NCBI GenBank assembly: GCA_004298435.1
Contig: SCSF01000108.1
Coordinates: forward strand, 1-48,256
Source of the DNA: Beijerinckiaceae bacterium
Lineage (GTDB): Bacteria; Pseudomonadota; Alphaproteobacteria; Rhizobiales; Beijerinckiaceae
DNA length: 48,256 nucleotides
Direction: 5' to 3'
The position numbers and the translations under genes are program-made. The notes beneath the pieces are model-generated. The model made no database searches. It was not told where the DNA came from and saw nothing but the letters and a program-made list of their open reading frames with translations. This document shows positions 39,497-48,256 of the stretch, piece by piece. Each line of letters begins with the position of its first letter. The stretch's first letter is position 1.

Positions 39497-39531
39497 TCAA
39501 CACGCAGGCTCAAGGCTGATCGCCAAGCGAA

Positions 39532-40443
39532 TTATCGCGCCCCTATCCGCTCAATCTCCCATTCGAGCATGATCCCGGAGCGATCAAACACCCGGCGGCG
39601 GACTTCATCGCCCAGATCTTCAATGTCGGCAGCGCTCGCATTGCCGCGGTTGACAAGAAAATTGCAATGCAATTCGGAAACCTGCGCATCGCCGAGCACA
39701 AGCCCGCGGCAACCGGCCTCGTCGATCAACTCCCACGCCTTGCGTCCCGGCGGATTGCGGAACGTCGAGCCGCCGGTCCGCGTATTGACCGGCTGGGTTG
39801 CACCGCGCGCCCTCGCGATCTCCGCCATTTCGGCGCGGATTTCCTCCCGGTCTCCCGGCTTGCCGGCGAAATGGGCCTGCGTGAAGATCACATCCTTCAC
39901 GCCGCAATGACGGTAGGTGAAATCCATTTCCGCTGCCGTATAGCGCCGCATAACGCCGCCCCGGTCGATGCCTGTGCACGAAACGAAGATGTCTTTGATC
40001 TCGCCGCCATAGGCGCCTGCGTTCATCCGCAACGCTCCGCCAATCGCGCCCGGAATGCCGCGCAGAAACACGAAACCGGAGAGCGCGGCAGCCGCGGCGG
40101 CGCTCGCAAGCTTCACATCGGCCGCGCCGGCGCCGGCGCTTACGGATTCACCTTCAACCACTATGGAGTTGAAGGACGATCCGAATACGATGATGACTCC
40201 TTCTATGCCGCCGTCGCGCACCAGAAGATTGGAGCCGAGGCCGAGCGGCAGCACCGGAATTGCCGGATCGAGGCGCGCAAGGAAATAGGCGAGATCCTCA
40301 GCATCTTGCGGCTCGAACAAGGCTTGCGCCGCACCACCGGTCTTGAACCAGGTGCGCGAGGCGAGCGGTACATTACCGGCAAGCGCGCCGCGCAGGCGAG
40401 GCATAGAACGAGAGAGAGCGGCGGCAATATCTGGAAAGGCCAT
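39532..40443 (-). CDS. murB: UDP-N-acetylenolpyruvoylglucosamine reductase
   Basis: FAD/NADPH enzyme reducing UDP-GlcNAc-enolpyruvate to UDP-MurNAc. A 303-residue protein: FKTGGAAQALFEPQDAEDLA, LPLGLGSNLLVRDGG, the FAD site GIPGAIGGALRMNAGAYGGE, and the active-site Ser in GGSTFRNPPG. Start ATG 40443 lies 11 bp after murC and has AGCGGG upstream; the frame extends to 40503 inside murC, not needed. Last gene of the peptidoglycan cluster; what follows is not ddl-ftsQ-ftsA-ftsZ but the higB remnant. Confidence 0.96.
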   Translation of the reverse strand: MAFPDIAAALSRSMPRLRGALAGNVPLASRTWFKTGGAAQALFEPQDAEDLAYFLARLDPAIPVLPLGLGSNLLVRDGGIEGVIIVFGSSFNSIVVEGESVSAGAGAADVKLASAAAAAALSGFVFLRGIPGAIGGALRMNAGAYGGEIKDIFVSCTGIDRGGVMRRYTAAEMDFTYRHCGVKDVIFTQAHFAGKPGDREEIRAEMAEIARARGATQPVNTRTGGSTFRNPPGRKAWELIDEAGCRGLVLGDAQVSELHCNFLVNRGNASAADIEDLGDEVRRRVFDRSGIMLEWEIERIGAR

Positions 40444-40454
40444 TGCCCGCTGTC

Positions 40455-41864
40455 TCACGCCGGCGCCATCGCGGCAAGCTGCCCCGGCAGCGCATAGGCC
40501 CATTGCGTGATATTCCCCGCGCCAAGGAAGATCACATAGTCGCCGGGCTTCGCGAGGCCGCGGATCAGTTCCGGCAAATCCTCGGGGCGCGACAGGGCAA
40601 GCGCCTGACGATGGCCATGCGCCTTGATCGCGGCAACCAGGCCGTCGCGATCGGCGCCTTCGATTGGCGCTTCGCCAGCGGGGTAAACATTGGCGATGAT
40701 CACCCGATCAGCGTCATTGAAGCAGGTCGCGAATTCGTTGAAGAGGGAGGCGAGGCGCGAATAGCGATGCGGCTGCATGATCGCGATCACCTGCGCTTTG
40801 GTGGAGGCGCGCGCGGCGCGTAGCACCGCAGCGATTTCCACGGGGTGATGCGCGTAATCGTCGAAAATCCGCGCACCGTTCCATTCGCCTGTCGGCGTGA
40901 ACCGGCGCTTGACGCCACCGAACTGGCCGAGCGCTGAACGGATTGTATCGGCGCTCACCCCAAGCTCATGCGCCACCGTCAACGCCGCCGTCGCATTCAA
41001 CGCATTATGATGACCAGGCATCGGCAGTTCGAGGTTGTCGAACAGGATCTCCCGGCCTGTCTTGCGCTCGCGCAGCAGGACGGAGAAACGCGAACGGCCA
41101 TTTGCAAGATCAACATTAACCAGCCGCGCGTCGGCCTGCGGATTTTCGCCGTAAGTCAGAACGCGGCGGTCCTCGATGCGTCCGACAAGCTCCTGCACCA
41201 CTGGATGATCGAGGCACATGACCGCGAAACCGTAGAACGGCAGGTTCTCGACGAACTTCAGAAAGGCGTTCTTGATCGCATCGAAGGTCTTGAAATGATC
41301 AAGATGCTCCGGATCGATATTGGTGATGATCGCAATATCGGCCGGGAGCTTGAGAAAAGTGCCGTCGCTTTCATCGGCTTCCACCACCATGAAATCGCCT
41401 GCGCCAAGCCGTGCATTGGTGCCATAAGCATTGATGATGCCGCCGTTGATAACGGTGGGATCGAACTTCCCGGCATCGAGCAATGTCGCTACGAGCGATG
41501 TCGTTGTGGTCTTGCCATGCGTGCCGGCAATCGCCACACACTGCTTGAGACGCATCAACTCGGCGAGCATTTCCGCGCGCCGCACGACAGGCAGACGCCG
41601 CTCCCGCGCCGCAACGAGTTCGGGATTGTCGCGCTTGATCGCGGTCGAGACGACAACGACCGTCGCCGCGCCAAGATTCTCCACGGCATGTCCGATTTTT
41701 ACATCAGCCCCCTTTGCGCGCAGGCGCAGGACATTGGCGTTTTCGTTCTGGTCCGAACCCTGCACGCGATAACCGAGATTGATGAGCACTTCGGCGATGC
41801 CGGACATGCCGATGCCGCCGATCCCGACGAAATGGATGGGACCGAGTTCACGCGGCAGCTTCAT
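40455..41864 (-). CDS. murC: UDP-N-acetylmuramate--L-alanine ligase
   Basis: Adds the first residue, L-Ala, to UDP-MurNAc with ATP. A 469-residue Mur ligase: the nucleotide fold [20 protein letters not shown], the ATP loop [31 protein letters not shown], and [15 protein letters not shown]-type C-terminal block (present as [15 protein letters not shown]). Start ATG 41864 ([12 protein letters not shown]) overlaps the murG end by 17 bp, so translation is coupled. Confidence 0.97.
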   Translation of the reverse strand: MKLPRELGPIHFVGIGGIGMSGIAEVLINLGYRVQGSDQNENANVLRLRAKGADVKIGHAVENLGAATVVVVSTAIKRDNPELVAARERRLPVVRRAEMLAELMRLKQCVAIAGTHGKTTTTSLVATLLDAGKFDPTVINGGIINAYGTNARLGAGDFMVVEADESDGTFLKLPADIAIITNIDPEHLDHFKTFDAIKNAFLKFVENLPFYGFAVMCLDHPVVQELVGRIEDRRVLTYGENPQADARLVNVDLANGRSRFSVLLRERKTGREILFDNLELPMPGHHNALNATAALTVAHELGVSADTIRSALGQFGGVKRRFTPTGEWNGARIFDDYAHHPVEIAAVLRAARASTKAQVIAIMQPHRYSRLASLFNEFATCFNDADRVIIANVYPAGEAPIEGADRDGLVAAIKAHGHRQALALSRPEDLPELIRGLAKPGDYVIFLGAGNITQWAYALPGQLAAMAPA

Positions 41865-42963
41865 TTTTGTTCTCCAACTTGGCGACATGCAGCACGAGAT
41901 TGGCCAGCCGCTTTGCCGCATCGGCGATGCCGCTTGCGCGTGCCGCCTCCGCTCTTTGCGCAAGGGTCGCCGGATCATCGAGCGCCGCCTTTAGGGCAGC
42001 AGCGAGCCATTGCGGCGAAAAATCCGTCTGCGCGACGATAAGCGCCGCGCCAGCCGCCGCGAGATGCGCGGCATTAGCCGCCTGATCCTGATCGATCGCA
42101 TGCGGAAAAGGAACCAGAATCGAGGGACGTCCAATCACGGCGAGTTCAGCAACCGTCGAAGCGCCGGCCCGCGCGATCACCAGATGCGCCGCCGCAATCC
42201 GTGCCGGCAGATCCTTGAAAAAGCTTGTGACCTCGGATGTGACGACAAGCTCCGCATAGGCCTGCCTCACCCTCTCCTCATCCTCGCCGCGCGCTTGCTG
42301 AACGATTGAAAGCCGCCGCCGCAGCGCCTCTGGCAAAAGCGCAATCGCCGCCGGCACGACATCGGACATGATACGCGCGCCTTGCGAGCCGCCAGTAACG
42401 AGAACACGAAATGGCTCGGCGCCATCGATTGCGTAGGGAATGGTCGCGGCGTCGATGACCGCCGGCCGCACGGGATTGCCGGTCAACGTCGATTTTGCAT
42501 CGAGAGCAGCGCTATGCGGCCCCGGCAGGCCGCGCGCAACGGCGTCCACACGCGCCGCGAGGAAGCGATTGGCGCGCCCCATCACGGCGTTCTGCTCATG
42601 CAGAATTGTCGGGATGCGCAGCAGGCCAGCCGCGACCATCGGAGGCACAGTCGGATAGCCTCCGAAACCGACAACCGCCGCGGGGCGCTTGCGCATGAGC
42701 AGCAGCAGGGATTGCAGAGTCCCAAGCCCAAGGGCCGCGACCGCCCGCAGCCGCGCAACCGGCGAAACGCCGCTTGGCGTCGCCGCTGAAATGCGATGAA
42801 TGGCGCGCGCCGGGAAACTTCCCCCATAGCGCTGCGCACGCTCATCGGTAATGAGTTCTACGGCAATCCCGCGGCGCCCCAGCGCATCCGCAAGCGCTTC
42901 CGCCGGAAACAGATGTCCTCCCGTGCCGCCCGCAGCCAGAAGAACAAAAGGTTCTGAACTCAT
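41848..42963 (-). CDS. murG: UDP-GlcNAc:lipid I N-acetylglucosaminyltransferase MurG
   Basis: Membrane-associated enzyme that adds GlcNAc to lipid I to give lipid II on the cytoplasmic face. A 371-residue GT-B protein: [85 protein letters not shown]. The ATG overlaps the ftsW stop (ATGA). Confidence 0.97.
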   Translation of the reverse strand: MSSEPFVLLAAGGTGGHLFPAEALADALGRRGIAVELITDERAQRYGGSFPARAIHRISAATPSGVSPVARLRAVAALGLGTLQSLLLLMRKRPAAVVGFGGYPTVPPMVAAGLLRIPTILHEQNAVMGRANRFLAARVDAVARGLPGPHSAALDAKSTLTGNPVRPAVIDAATIPYAIDGAEPFRVLVTGGSQGARIMSDVVPAAIALLPEALRRRLSIVQQARGEDEERVRQAYAELVVTSEVTSFFKDLPARIAAAHLVIARAGASTVAELAVIGRPSILVPFPHAIDQDQAANAAHLAAAGAALIVAQTDFSPQWLAAALKAALDDPATLAQRAEAARASGIADAAKRLANLVLHVAKLENKNEAAA

Positions 42964-44102
42964 CCGTGTGCGCCTTCGGGCTGCATGAACATGACCTCCG
43001 TGCGCGGCCGCTTGCGCATCACGGCGATCAGGAAGCCCATGCAGAGCGCCAGAGAGATAAGCGACGAGCCGCCGTAGGAGATGAATGGCAAGGTCATGCC
43101 CTTGGCCGGTATCAGGCGCAGATTGACGGCCATATTGATAGCGCTCTGAATGCCGAAAAGCATCGCCAACCCGGCGGTTGCGAAGCGGCAGAAAGGATCT
43201 TCATTGCGCGAGGACGACAACAGGCACCGGATCACGATGAAGCCGAAGATCGTTACCAGAAGAAGGCAGGTGATGATGCCGAATTCCTCCGCCGTCACAG
43301 CGAAAATGAAATCCGTATGTGCATCGGGAAGAATGCGCTTGATCGTCCCTTCGCCCGGACCTTTGCCGAACCAGCCGCCGGCGTGAAAGCTCTCGATCGC
43401 AGTATCGATCTGAAACGTATCGAGGACGCCATGCGCCGAACTCGGATCGATGAACTTGATGATGCGGTCGCGCACATGCGGCACGAATTTATAGGCAATG
43501 AAAACGCCGCTGATGCCTATTCCGCCGATACCGGCGACCCACAGCCAATGCAGCCCCGCCATAAAGAAGAGCGCTGCCCAGACCAGCGACAGCAGCATGG
43601 TCTGGCCGAAATCAGGCTGCAAAATCAGCGGAATAATCGCCGTCGGCAGCAACAGCACCGCAAGAAAATTGCCCGGCACGTCGCTGCGCTTGGCGCCCTC
43701 TGAAAACGCCCAGGCGGCGAGAACGACGAAGGCCGGCTTCAGAAACTCCGATGGCTGAACGCCGAAAATCCAGCGCCGCGCTCCCTTCACTTCATGTCCG
43801 AAAACAAGCGCGAGAAGGATAAGCACCAGCGACACGGCAAAGATCACTAGCGCAGCGCGCCGGACGTGGCGCGGCGAAAGGAATGACGTGAAAAGCAGCA
43901 CGCCAATGGTCGGGATGAAGAAAATGATCTGCCGATTGACGAAATGGAAGGGCGGATAGCCAAGCCGCTCGGCCACGGGCGGGCTCGCGGCCAGCGTCAG
44001 GACAAGACCGGCCACGATGAGGACGCCGATCGCGCCAATGATCCAGCGATCGACCGTCCACCACCAGTTGGCCAAAGCCGAACGTTCAACACGCGAGACC
44101 AT
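42960..44102 (-). CDS. ftsW: SEDS peptidoglycan polymerase/flippase FtsW
   Basis: Divisome glycosyltransferase of the SEDS family, working with a class B PBP (FtsI) on lipid II. A 380-residue protein with about ten membrane helices: GARRWIFGVQPSEFLKPAFV, LQPDFGQTMLLSLVWAALFF, and the C-terminal LIPAKGMTLPFISYGGSSLI signature. Start ATG 44102 has GAGGGGGCG directly before it; the longer frame to 44357 overlaps murD and is not real. Next upstream gene is murD, 16 bp away. Confidence 0.96.
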   Translation of the reverse strand: MVSRVERSALANWWWTVDRWIIGAIGVLIVAGLVLTLAASPPVAERLGYPPFHFVNRQIIFFIPTIGVLLFTSFLSPRHVRRAALVIFAVSLVLILLALVFGHEVKGARRWIFGVQPSEFLKPAFVVLAAWAFSEGAKRSDVPGNFLAVLLLPTAIIPLILQPDFGQTMLLSLVWAALFFMAGLHWLWVAGIGGIGISGVFIAYKFVPHVRDRIIKFIDPSSAHGVLDTFQIDTAIESFHAGGWFGKGPGEGTIKRILPDAHTDFIFAVTAEEFGIITCLLLVTIFGFIVIRCLLSSSRNEDPFCRFATAGLAMLFGIQSAINMAVNLRLIPAKGMTLPFISYGGSSLISLALCMGFLIAVMRKRPRTEVMFMQPEGAHG

Positions 44103-44118
44103 CGCCGCCCCCTCGAGT

Positions 44119-45513
44119 TCATTTTGGTTCGTCGAGCTTGGCCTGAACCAGCTCACGGAACTTGTCGCCGCGCTTCTCGAAATCCGGGAACTGATCGAAC
44201 GAGGCGCATGCCGGCGAAAGCAGAACGATCGGCGCCTCGTTCGACGACTCTTCGGCATCACGGGTTGCGCGATCGACAGCCTGATCGAGCGTGCCGCAAA
44301 ATTCATAAGGAATTGCATCCCCGATCGTCTTTGCGAACAGATCCGAAGCTTCGCCAATCAGATAGGCCTTGATCACTTTGGAAAACAGCGGCTTCAGAGG
44401 CTCGATCCCGCCTTCCTTGGCGCGGCCGCCGAGGATCCAGTAAATGCTTTCGAGGCTGAGCAGCGCCTTTTCCGCAGCATCGGCATTCGTTGCCTTGGAA
44501 TCATTGATGAAGAGGACCTTGCCGCGCCGGCCGAGTTCTTCGAGCCGGTGCGGCAGACCCGGAAATGTCGAGAGACCCTTCGTGACAATTTCAAGGCTGA
44601 AGCCATGCGCGCCGAGCGCCGCGACGGCCGCAGCCGCATTCTGCCCGTTGTGCGCGCCGCGCAGCGAGGGGATGCCTGCAAGATCGGCGATGGTCAGGGA
44701 ACGGCCCTGAACACGGCGCACGAGCCTGGTGCCATCGAGAATAATGCCGTCTTCGATTTTCGGCCGGGTGATTGAAACCGAGGTGCCAACCTTGCCCCTC
44801 CGGCGAAGCCGCTCGGCGATCTTGACCGTCACGGCGTCATCGATGGCGATGACAGCCGCATCGGCCCGTGTGACCAGCCGTTCCTTGATCGCCGCGTAAT
44901 TCTCCATCGTGCCATGGCGATCGAGGTGATCCGGCGTGACATTGAGGAGAACGCCGACCCAGGGATCGAGTGTCGGCGCAAGATCTATCTGGAACGACGA
45001 ACACTCGATGACATGCACGACTTCCGGCGACGGAGGCGACAGCGTCAGGATCGGCGTTCCGATGTTGCCGCCGACTTCGACCTTGTAGCCGAAAGTCGCA
45101 AAGAGATGCGCGACGAGCGCGGTTGTGGTCGATTTGCCGTTGGTGCCGGTGATGGCGACGAAAGGCGATTTCGGTGCGATGGCGCGGCGCTCGCGGCAGA
45201 AAAGCTCGATGTCGCCAATGATCTCGACGCCAGCCTGCTTCGCTTTTTCAACGATCCAGTGCGGCTTCGGATGCGTCAGCGGCACGCCGGGAGCAAGCAC
45301 GAGCGAATCGAACCCCTTGAGATCGAGGCTCTCCAGATCCGTGAGAGCGAGGCCCAGTGCAGCCGCTTTCTCGCGCGCGGCGGGCTTGTCATCCCATGCA
45401 GCGACCTCCGCGCCTCCAAGTTTCAGCGCTTCGGCGCTCGCGCGGCCCGACGCGCCAAGGCCGAAGACGGCGACTTTCTTTCCAGCGAATGATGTGAGCG
45501 GAATCATTTTCAT
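44119..45513 (-). CDS. murD: UDP-N-acetylmuramoylalanine--D-glutamate ligase
   Basis: Adds D-Glu to UDP-MurNAc-L-Ala. A 464-residue Mur ligase: [28 protein letters not shown], the ATP loop [52 protein letters not shown] and [10 protein letters not shown]. The ATG overlaps the mraY stop as ATGA. Downstream ftsW starts after 16 bp. Confidence 0.97.
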   Translation of the reverse strand: MKMIPLTSFAGKKVAVFGLGASGRASAEALKLGGAEVAAWDDKPAAREKAAALGLALTDLESLDLKGFDSLVLAPGVPLTHPKPHWIVEKAKQAGVEIIGDIELFCRERRAIAPKSPFVAITGTNGKSTTTALVAHLFATFGYKVEVGGNIGTPILTLSPPSPEVVHVIECSSFQIDLAPTLDPWVGVLLNVTPDHLDRHGTMENYAAIKERLVTRADAAVIAIDDAVTVKIAERLRRRGKVGTSVSITRPKIEDGIILDGTRLVRRVQGRSLTIADLAGIPSLRGAHNGQNAAAAVAALGAHGFSLEIVTKGLSTFPGLPHRLEELGRRGKVLFINDSKATNADAAEKALLSLESIYWILGGRAKEGGIEPLKPLFSKVIKAYLIGEASDLFAKTIGDAIPYEFCGTLDQAVDRATRDAEESSNEAPIVLLSPACASFDQFPDFEKRGDKFRELVQAKLDEPK

Positions 45514-46592
45514 CTCAGCTTGAGAGTCGAAAGCCCGACCAGGGCGAGCACGAAGGCGATGATCCAGAAACGGACGACCACCTGCGGCTCGGACCAGCCA
45601 AGCTGTTCGAAATGATGATGGATGGGGGCCATGCGGAACACCCGCTTGCCGGTGAGCTTGAAGGAAACGACCTGCACAATGACCGAGAGGGCCTCAAGAA
45701 CGAAAAGGCCGCCGACGATTGCAAGAACGATTTCATGCTTGATGGCGACGGCTATCGTGCCAAGAAGGCCACCGAGCGCGAGCGAGCCGGTATCGCCCAT
45801 GAAAATCTGCGCCGGCGGCGCGTTGAACCAGAGAAAGCCGAGCCCCGCCCCGATCACGGCGCCACAGACGACCGCGAGTTCTCCAGCTCCTGGGATGAAA
45901 TTGATGCCGAGATAGGCGGAGAAGATCGCATTACCCGCGAGATAGGCGATAATGCCGAACGTTGCACCGGCAATCATCACCGGCACGATAGCAAGTCCGT
46001 CGAGACCATCGGTCAGATTGACCGCATTGCCCGCGGCGGTGATCACGAAGGCGCCGAAGATTGGATAGAAAAGCCCGAGATCGACGACATAGCCGTTGAT
46101 CGCGGGCAAGGCGAGTTCCGTCGCATGTGGAGGACCGACAACCATCATCGCATAGCAGGCGATGAGAGCGATCACACCCTCCAGCATCAGCCGCAAACGG
46201 CCGGATACGCCATTGTGCGTCTGCTTCGTTACTTTGAGATAGTCGTCGTAGAAGCCGATAAGGCCGAACCCAATCATTACAAGCAACGCGATCCAGACAT
46301 AGCGGCTTGCGAGATTGGCCCAGAGCAGCGTCGATACGATGAGCCCTGATAAAATCATCAGGCCGCCCATGGTGGGCGTGCCCTTCTTCGTCAGAAGATG
46401 GGATTGCGGCCCGTCGGTACGGATCGGCTGGCCCTTGCCCTGCTTGATGCGCAATGCCGCGATGCTGCGCGGCCCGAAGAAAAACACGAAGAAAAGCGCC
46501 GTGGCCGTGGCGCCGCCGGTCCTGAACGTGATGTAGCGAAACAGATTGAGCGGACTGAAGTGATGTGAAAGATCCGCGAGCCAAGTGAGCAT
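45510..46592 (-). CDS. mraY: phospho-N-acetylmuramoyl-pentapeptide transferase MraY
   Basis: Transfers phospho-MurNAc-pentapeptide to undecaprenyl phosphate, making lipid I in the inner membrane. A 360-residue, ten-helix protein: [28 protein letters not shown], the catalytic-Asp block [28 protein letters not shown] and the [15 protein letters not shown] motif that is diagnostic for MraY rather than WecA. Lies 12 bp downstream of murF. Confidence 0.97.
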   Translation of the reverse strand: MLTWLADLSHHFSPLNLFRYITFRTGGATATALFFVFFFGPRSIAALRIKQGKGQPIRTDGPQSHLLTKKGTPTMGGLMILSGLIVSTLLWANLASRYVWIALLVMIGFGLIGFYDDYLKVTKQTHNGVSGRLRLMLEGVIALIACYAMMVVGPPHATELALPAINGYVVDLGLFYPIFGAFVITAAGNAVNLTDGLDGLAIVPVMIAGATFGIIAYLAGNAIFSAYLGINFIPGAGELAVVCGAVIGAGLGFLWFNAPPAQIFMGDTGSLALGGLLGTIAVAIKHEIVLAIVGGLFVLEALSVIVQVVSFKLTGKRVFRMAPIHHHFEQLGWSEPQVVVRFWIIAFVLALVGLSTLKLR

Positions 46593-46604
46593 AAGAAAAA
46601 AATC

Positions 46605-48062
46605 CTAGGAAGCAGCGGCAACGCCCGCATAGCGGCTAATGAGCGCGCTGACGATGAGGCTCATCCGGCTGGCGTTGGAGCCCTTCACAACTACTATGTC
46701 GCCGGCACGCACCATATCGGTCACGATCGGCGCCAGTTCCGCCGGAGTGTCGCGCCATCCGCCGCGAATCGCTGCTGGCAGCGCATCGAAAAGATGCTTC
46801 ATCATCGGGCCGGCCGCAAAGACGAGGTCTATTCTGTTGCTCTCAACCTCCGCAGCGAGTTCCGCATGCAGTTCATTGCTGCGTTCGCCAAGTTCGCGCA
46901 TATCGCCGAGCACGGCGATCCGCCGGCCATAGACGCCATGCATCGGCAACCCGCCGGCAAGCGCGAGAGCAGCCCGCACGGAAGCGGGGTTGGCGTTGTA
47001 GCTCTCGTCGATCAGGGTAAAAGGCCCCTGCGCCGTTTCGAGCATGAAGCGGCGGCCACGCCCCTCCGGCGCCTCGAAGCGGGAGAGTGCCCGCGCCGCC
47101 GCTTCGAGATCGAGGCCGAAAGCCTTGGCTGAAAGCAGTACGGCCAGCGAATTCAGTGCGATGTGGCGTCCCGGCGCGCCGATCTGGTAGGAAATGGGTT
47201 CTCCAAGGATTTCCGCCGTTACTTCCGTGGAATCATCTGCGAGTTTGGCTTCGATCAGCCGTGCGTCTGCGTGCGCATCGGCTCCAAATGTCGCGATATG
47301 ACCGGCCTGAGAGGCGCGCGCTGCTGCGCTGAGGCGATCGAAGTGCTCACCATCCCGATTGAGAATGGCGATGCCGCCCGGCACAAGTCCTGAGAAAATC
47401 TCGGCCTTCGCATCCGCTATGGCTTCGACATTCGGAAAGAATTCGAGGTGTACCGGGGCAACCGTGGTGATGATCGCTACATGCGGCTGCGCCATCGCGA
47501 CAAGCGGCGTGATTTCACCCGCATGGTTCATCCCGATTTCGATGACGCCGAACTGCGTCTGGCGCGGCATGCGGGCGAGCGTCAAAGGCACGCCCCAATG
47601 ATTGTTATAGGAGGCGACCGACGCATGCACTGCGCCCGCCTCGCCAAGAACCAGACGCAGCGCTTCCTTGGTGGAGGTTTTGCCGACAGAACCGGTCACC
47701 GCAACGATGCGCGCACCTGTCCTTGCACGCGCGGCAGCCGCCAGCCGCTCCAGCGCGGGAAGGACCTCATGGACGACATAGAGTGGACCAAGGCCAGCGA
47801 GCGAGTCGGCTCTGGCTTCGGAAACCACGGCCGCCGCAGCACCCTTCTCAAGGGCAGCGGCAACATGATCATGGCCGTCGCTCTTGTCGCCCCGGATTGC
47901 GAAGAACAAATCGCCTTCCGCCAGAGTGCGGGTGTCGATCGAAATACCGGTAGACGAACGCGGCAGGCCATAGCTGACGCGCGCCTCAAGCGGACCGATA
48001 AGCCCCAGATTGGTCCACAACGGTTCTGGAGACGCCTGCTCTTGCGACAATTCGGGCCTCAT
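46605..48062 (-). CDS. murF: UDP-MurNAc-tripeptide--D-alanyl-D-alanine ligase
   Basis: Adds D-Ala-D-Ala to complete the UDP-MurNAc-pentapeptide. A 485-residue Mur ligase: [20 protein letters not shown], the ATP loop [20 protein letters not shown], the [17 protein letters not shown] block specific to Mur[13 protein letters not shown], and [18 protein letters not shown]. The ATG overlaps the murE stop (ATGA). Confidence 0.97.
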   Translation of the reverse strand: MRPELSQEQASPEPLWTNLGLIGPLEARVSYGLPRSSTGISIDTRTLAEGDLFFAIRGDKSDGHDHVAAALEKGAAAAVVSEARADSLAGLGPLYVVHEVLPALERLAAAARARTGARIVAVTGSVGKTSTKEALRLVLGEAGAVHASVASYNNHWGVPLTLARMPRQTQFGVIEIGMNHAGEITPLVAMAQPHVAIITTVAPVHLEFFPNVEAIADAKAEIFSGLVPGGIAILNRDGEHFDRLSAAARASQAGHIATFGADAHADARLIEAKLADDSTEVTAEILGEPISYQIGAPGRHIALNSLAVLLSAKAFGLDLEAAARALSRFEAPEGRGRRFMLETAQGPFTLIDESYNANPASVRAALALAGGLPMHGVYGRRIAVLGDMRELGERSNELHAELAAEVESNRIDLVFAAGPMMKHLFDALPAAIRGGWRDTPAELAPIVTDMVRAGDIVVVKGSNASRMSLIVSALISRYAGVAAAS

Positions 48063-48256
48063 GCCGCGAAATCCCTTAAGGCGGCGCGGACGCTTTGTTG
48101 ATCGGAGAAAGGAAGCACCTTGTTTCCGACGATCTGGCCCGTTTCGTGACCTTTGCCCGCAATCAGCAGGACATCTCCCGGAGCCAGCGCGGCAATGGCC
48201 TGTGTAATGGCCGCGCCACGATCGCCGATCTCGCGCACATCTCCGGTTTCGCCTGA
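48059..48256 (-). CDS. murE: UDP-MurNAc-dipeptide--meso-diaminopimelate ligase, C-terminal end only
   Basis: The last 65 codons of a Mur ligase, reading [54 protein letters not shown]. The GKGHE motif with the closing Asp-x-x-x-x-R-x-A-L is the standard MurE C-terminus; in gram-negatives the enzyme adds meso-DAP. The N-terminal and central domains lie off the right edge. Confidence 0.95.
   Translation of the reverse strand, partial: SGETGDVREIGDRGAAITQAIAALAPGDVLLIAGKGHETGQIVGNKVLPFSDQQSVRAALRDFAA

Noticed and set aside
40968-42041. 357-codon plus-strand frame
   Set aside because: Antisense to murC and murG.

Overview
The window looks like a chromosomal stretch of an alphaproteobacterium of the order Hyphomicrobiales (Rhizobiales). 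The evidence is the CckA kinase beside a FliO-like gene with a CtrA box between them, MipZ, the yajC-secD-secF-Mth938 operon, cysE followed by DUF3126, and a murE-to-murB cluster. Gene style and repeats would fit the Beijerinckiaceae/Methylocystaceae area, but that family-level placement is a guess. I see no prophage, integrase, transposase or CRISPR array. The content is mostly housekeeping, with many short dispersed repeats.

Layout. 1-3.6 kb: the 5' part of gmd, a VanZ-like gene, a basic hypothetical protein and small membrane proteins (DUF1328 and a 50-residue protein), with loose spacing and repeats. 3.6-9.5 kb: a LysR regulator, cckA, the FliO-like gene, a repeat-filled convergent gap and a secreted hypothetical protein. 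9.6-19 kb: ileS-lspA, then yajC-secD-secF-Mth938-squalene-synthase-like, with a divergent DUF815 ATPase. The last two genes of that operon resemble the mitochondrial complex I assembly factors NDUFAF3 and NDUFAF6. 19-27 kb: a Sel1-repeat protein with an 11-G tract, a DDAH-like hydrolase, a LysR regulator divergent from an aldo/keto reductase, an FdhF/YdeP-type molybdoenzyme, and dusA. 26.6-33.7 kb: a PAS_5 protein, a double PilZ protein, cysE-DUF3126-gamma carbonic anhydrase, an alpha/beta hydrolase, an NDUFS6-like zinc finger with an FAD monooxygenase, and mipZ. 33.8-39.5 kb: tRNA-Leu(UAA), then a leftward run of modB-modC, a CinA-type MoCF protein, gpt and a glycosyltransferase, headed by a damaged higBA pair. 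39.5-48.3 kb: the leftward, tightly overlapping peptidoglycan cluster murE-murF-mraY-murD-ftsW-murG-murC-murB.

Working together. The right third builds lipid II (MurC, D, E and F, MraY, MurG) and exports or polymerises it (FtsW). CckA, the CtrA box and MipZ belong to alphaproteobacterial cell-cycle and division-site control. LspA and SecDF-YajC handle envelope protein export. Four separate genes have homologues tied to mitochondrial complex I (Mth938/NDUFAF3, squalene-synthase-like/NDUFAF6, zf-CHCC/NDUFS6, gamma-CA).

The most striking sequence feature is a palindromic repeat of about 117 bp lying in frame inside ileS, comparable in principle to the Rickettsia palindromic elements found inside genes. 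At least five repeat families recur, mostly in convergent gaps. I did not find a clearly new multi-gene system; the best leads are the ileS element, the composite A/B repeat, the poly-G tract and the broken higBA at the dcw/mod junction.
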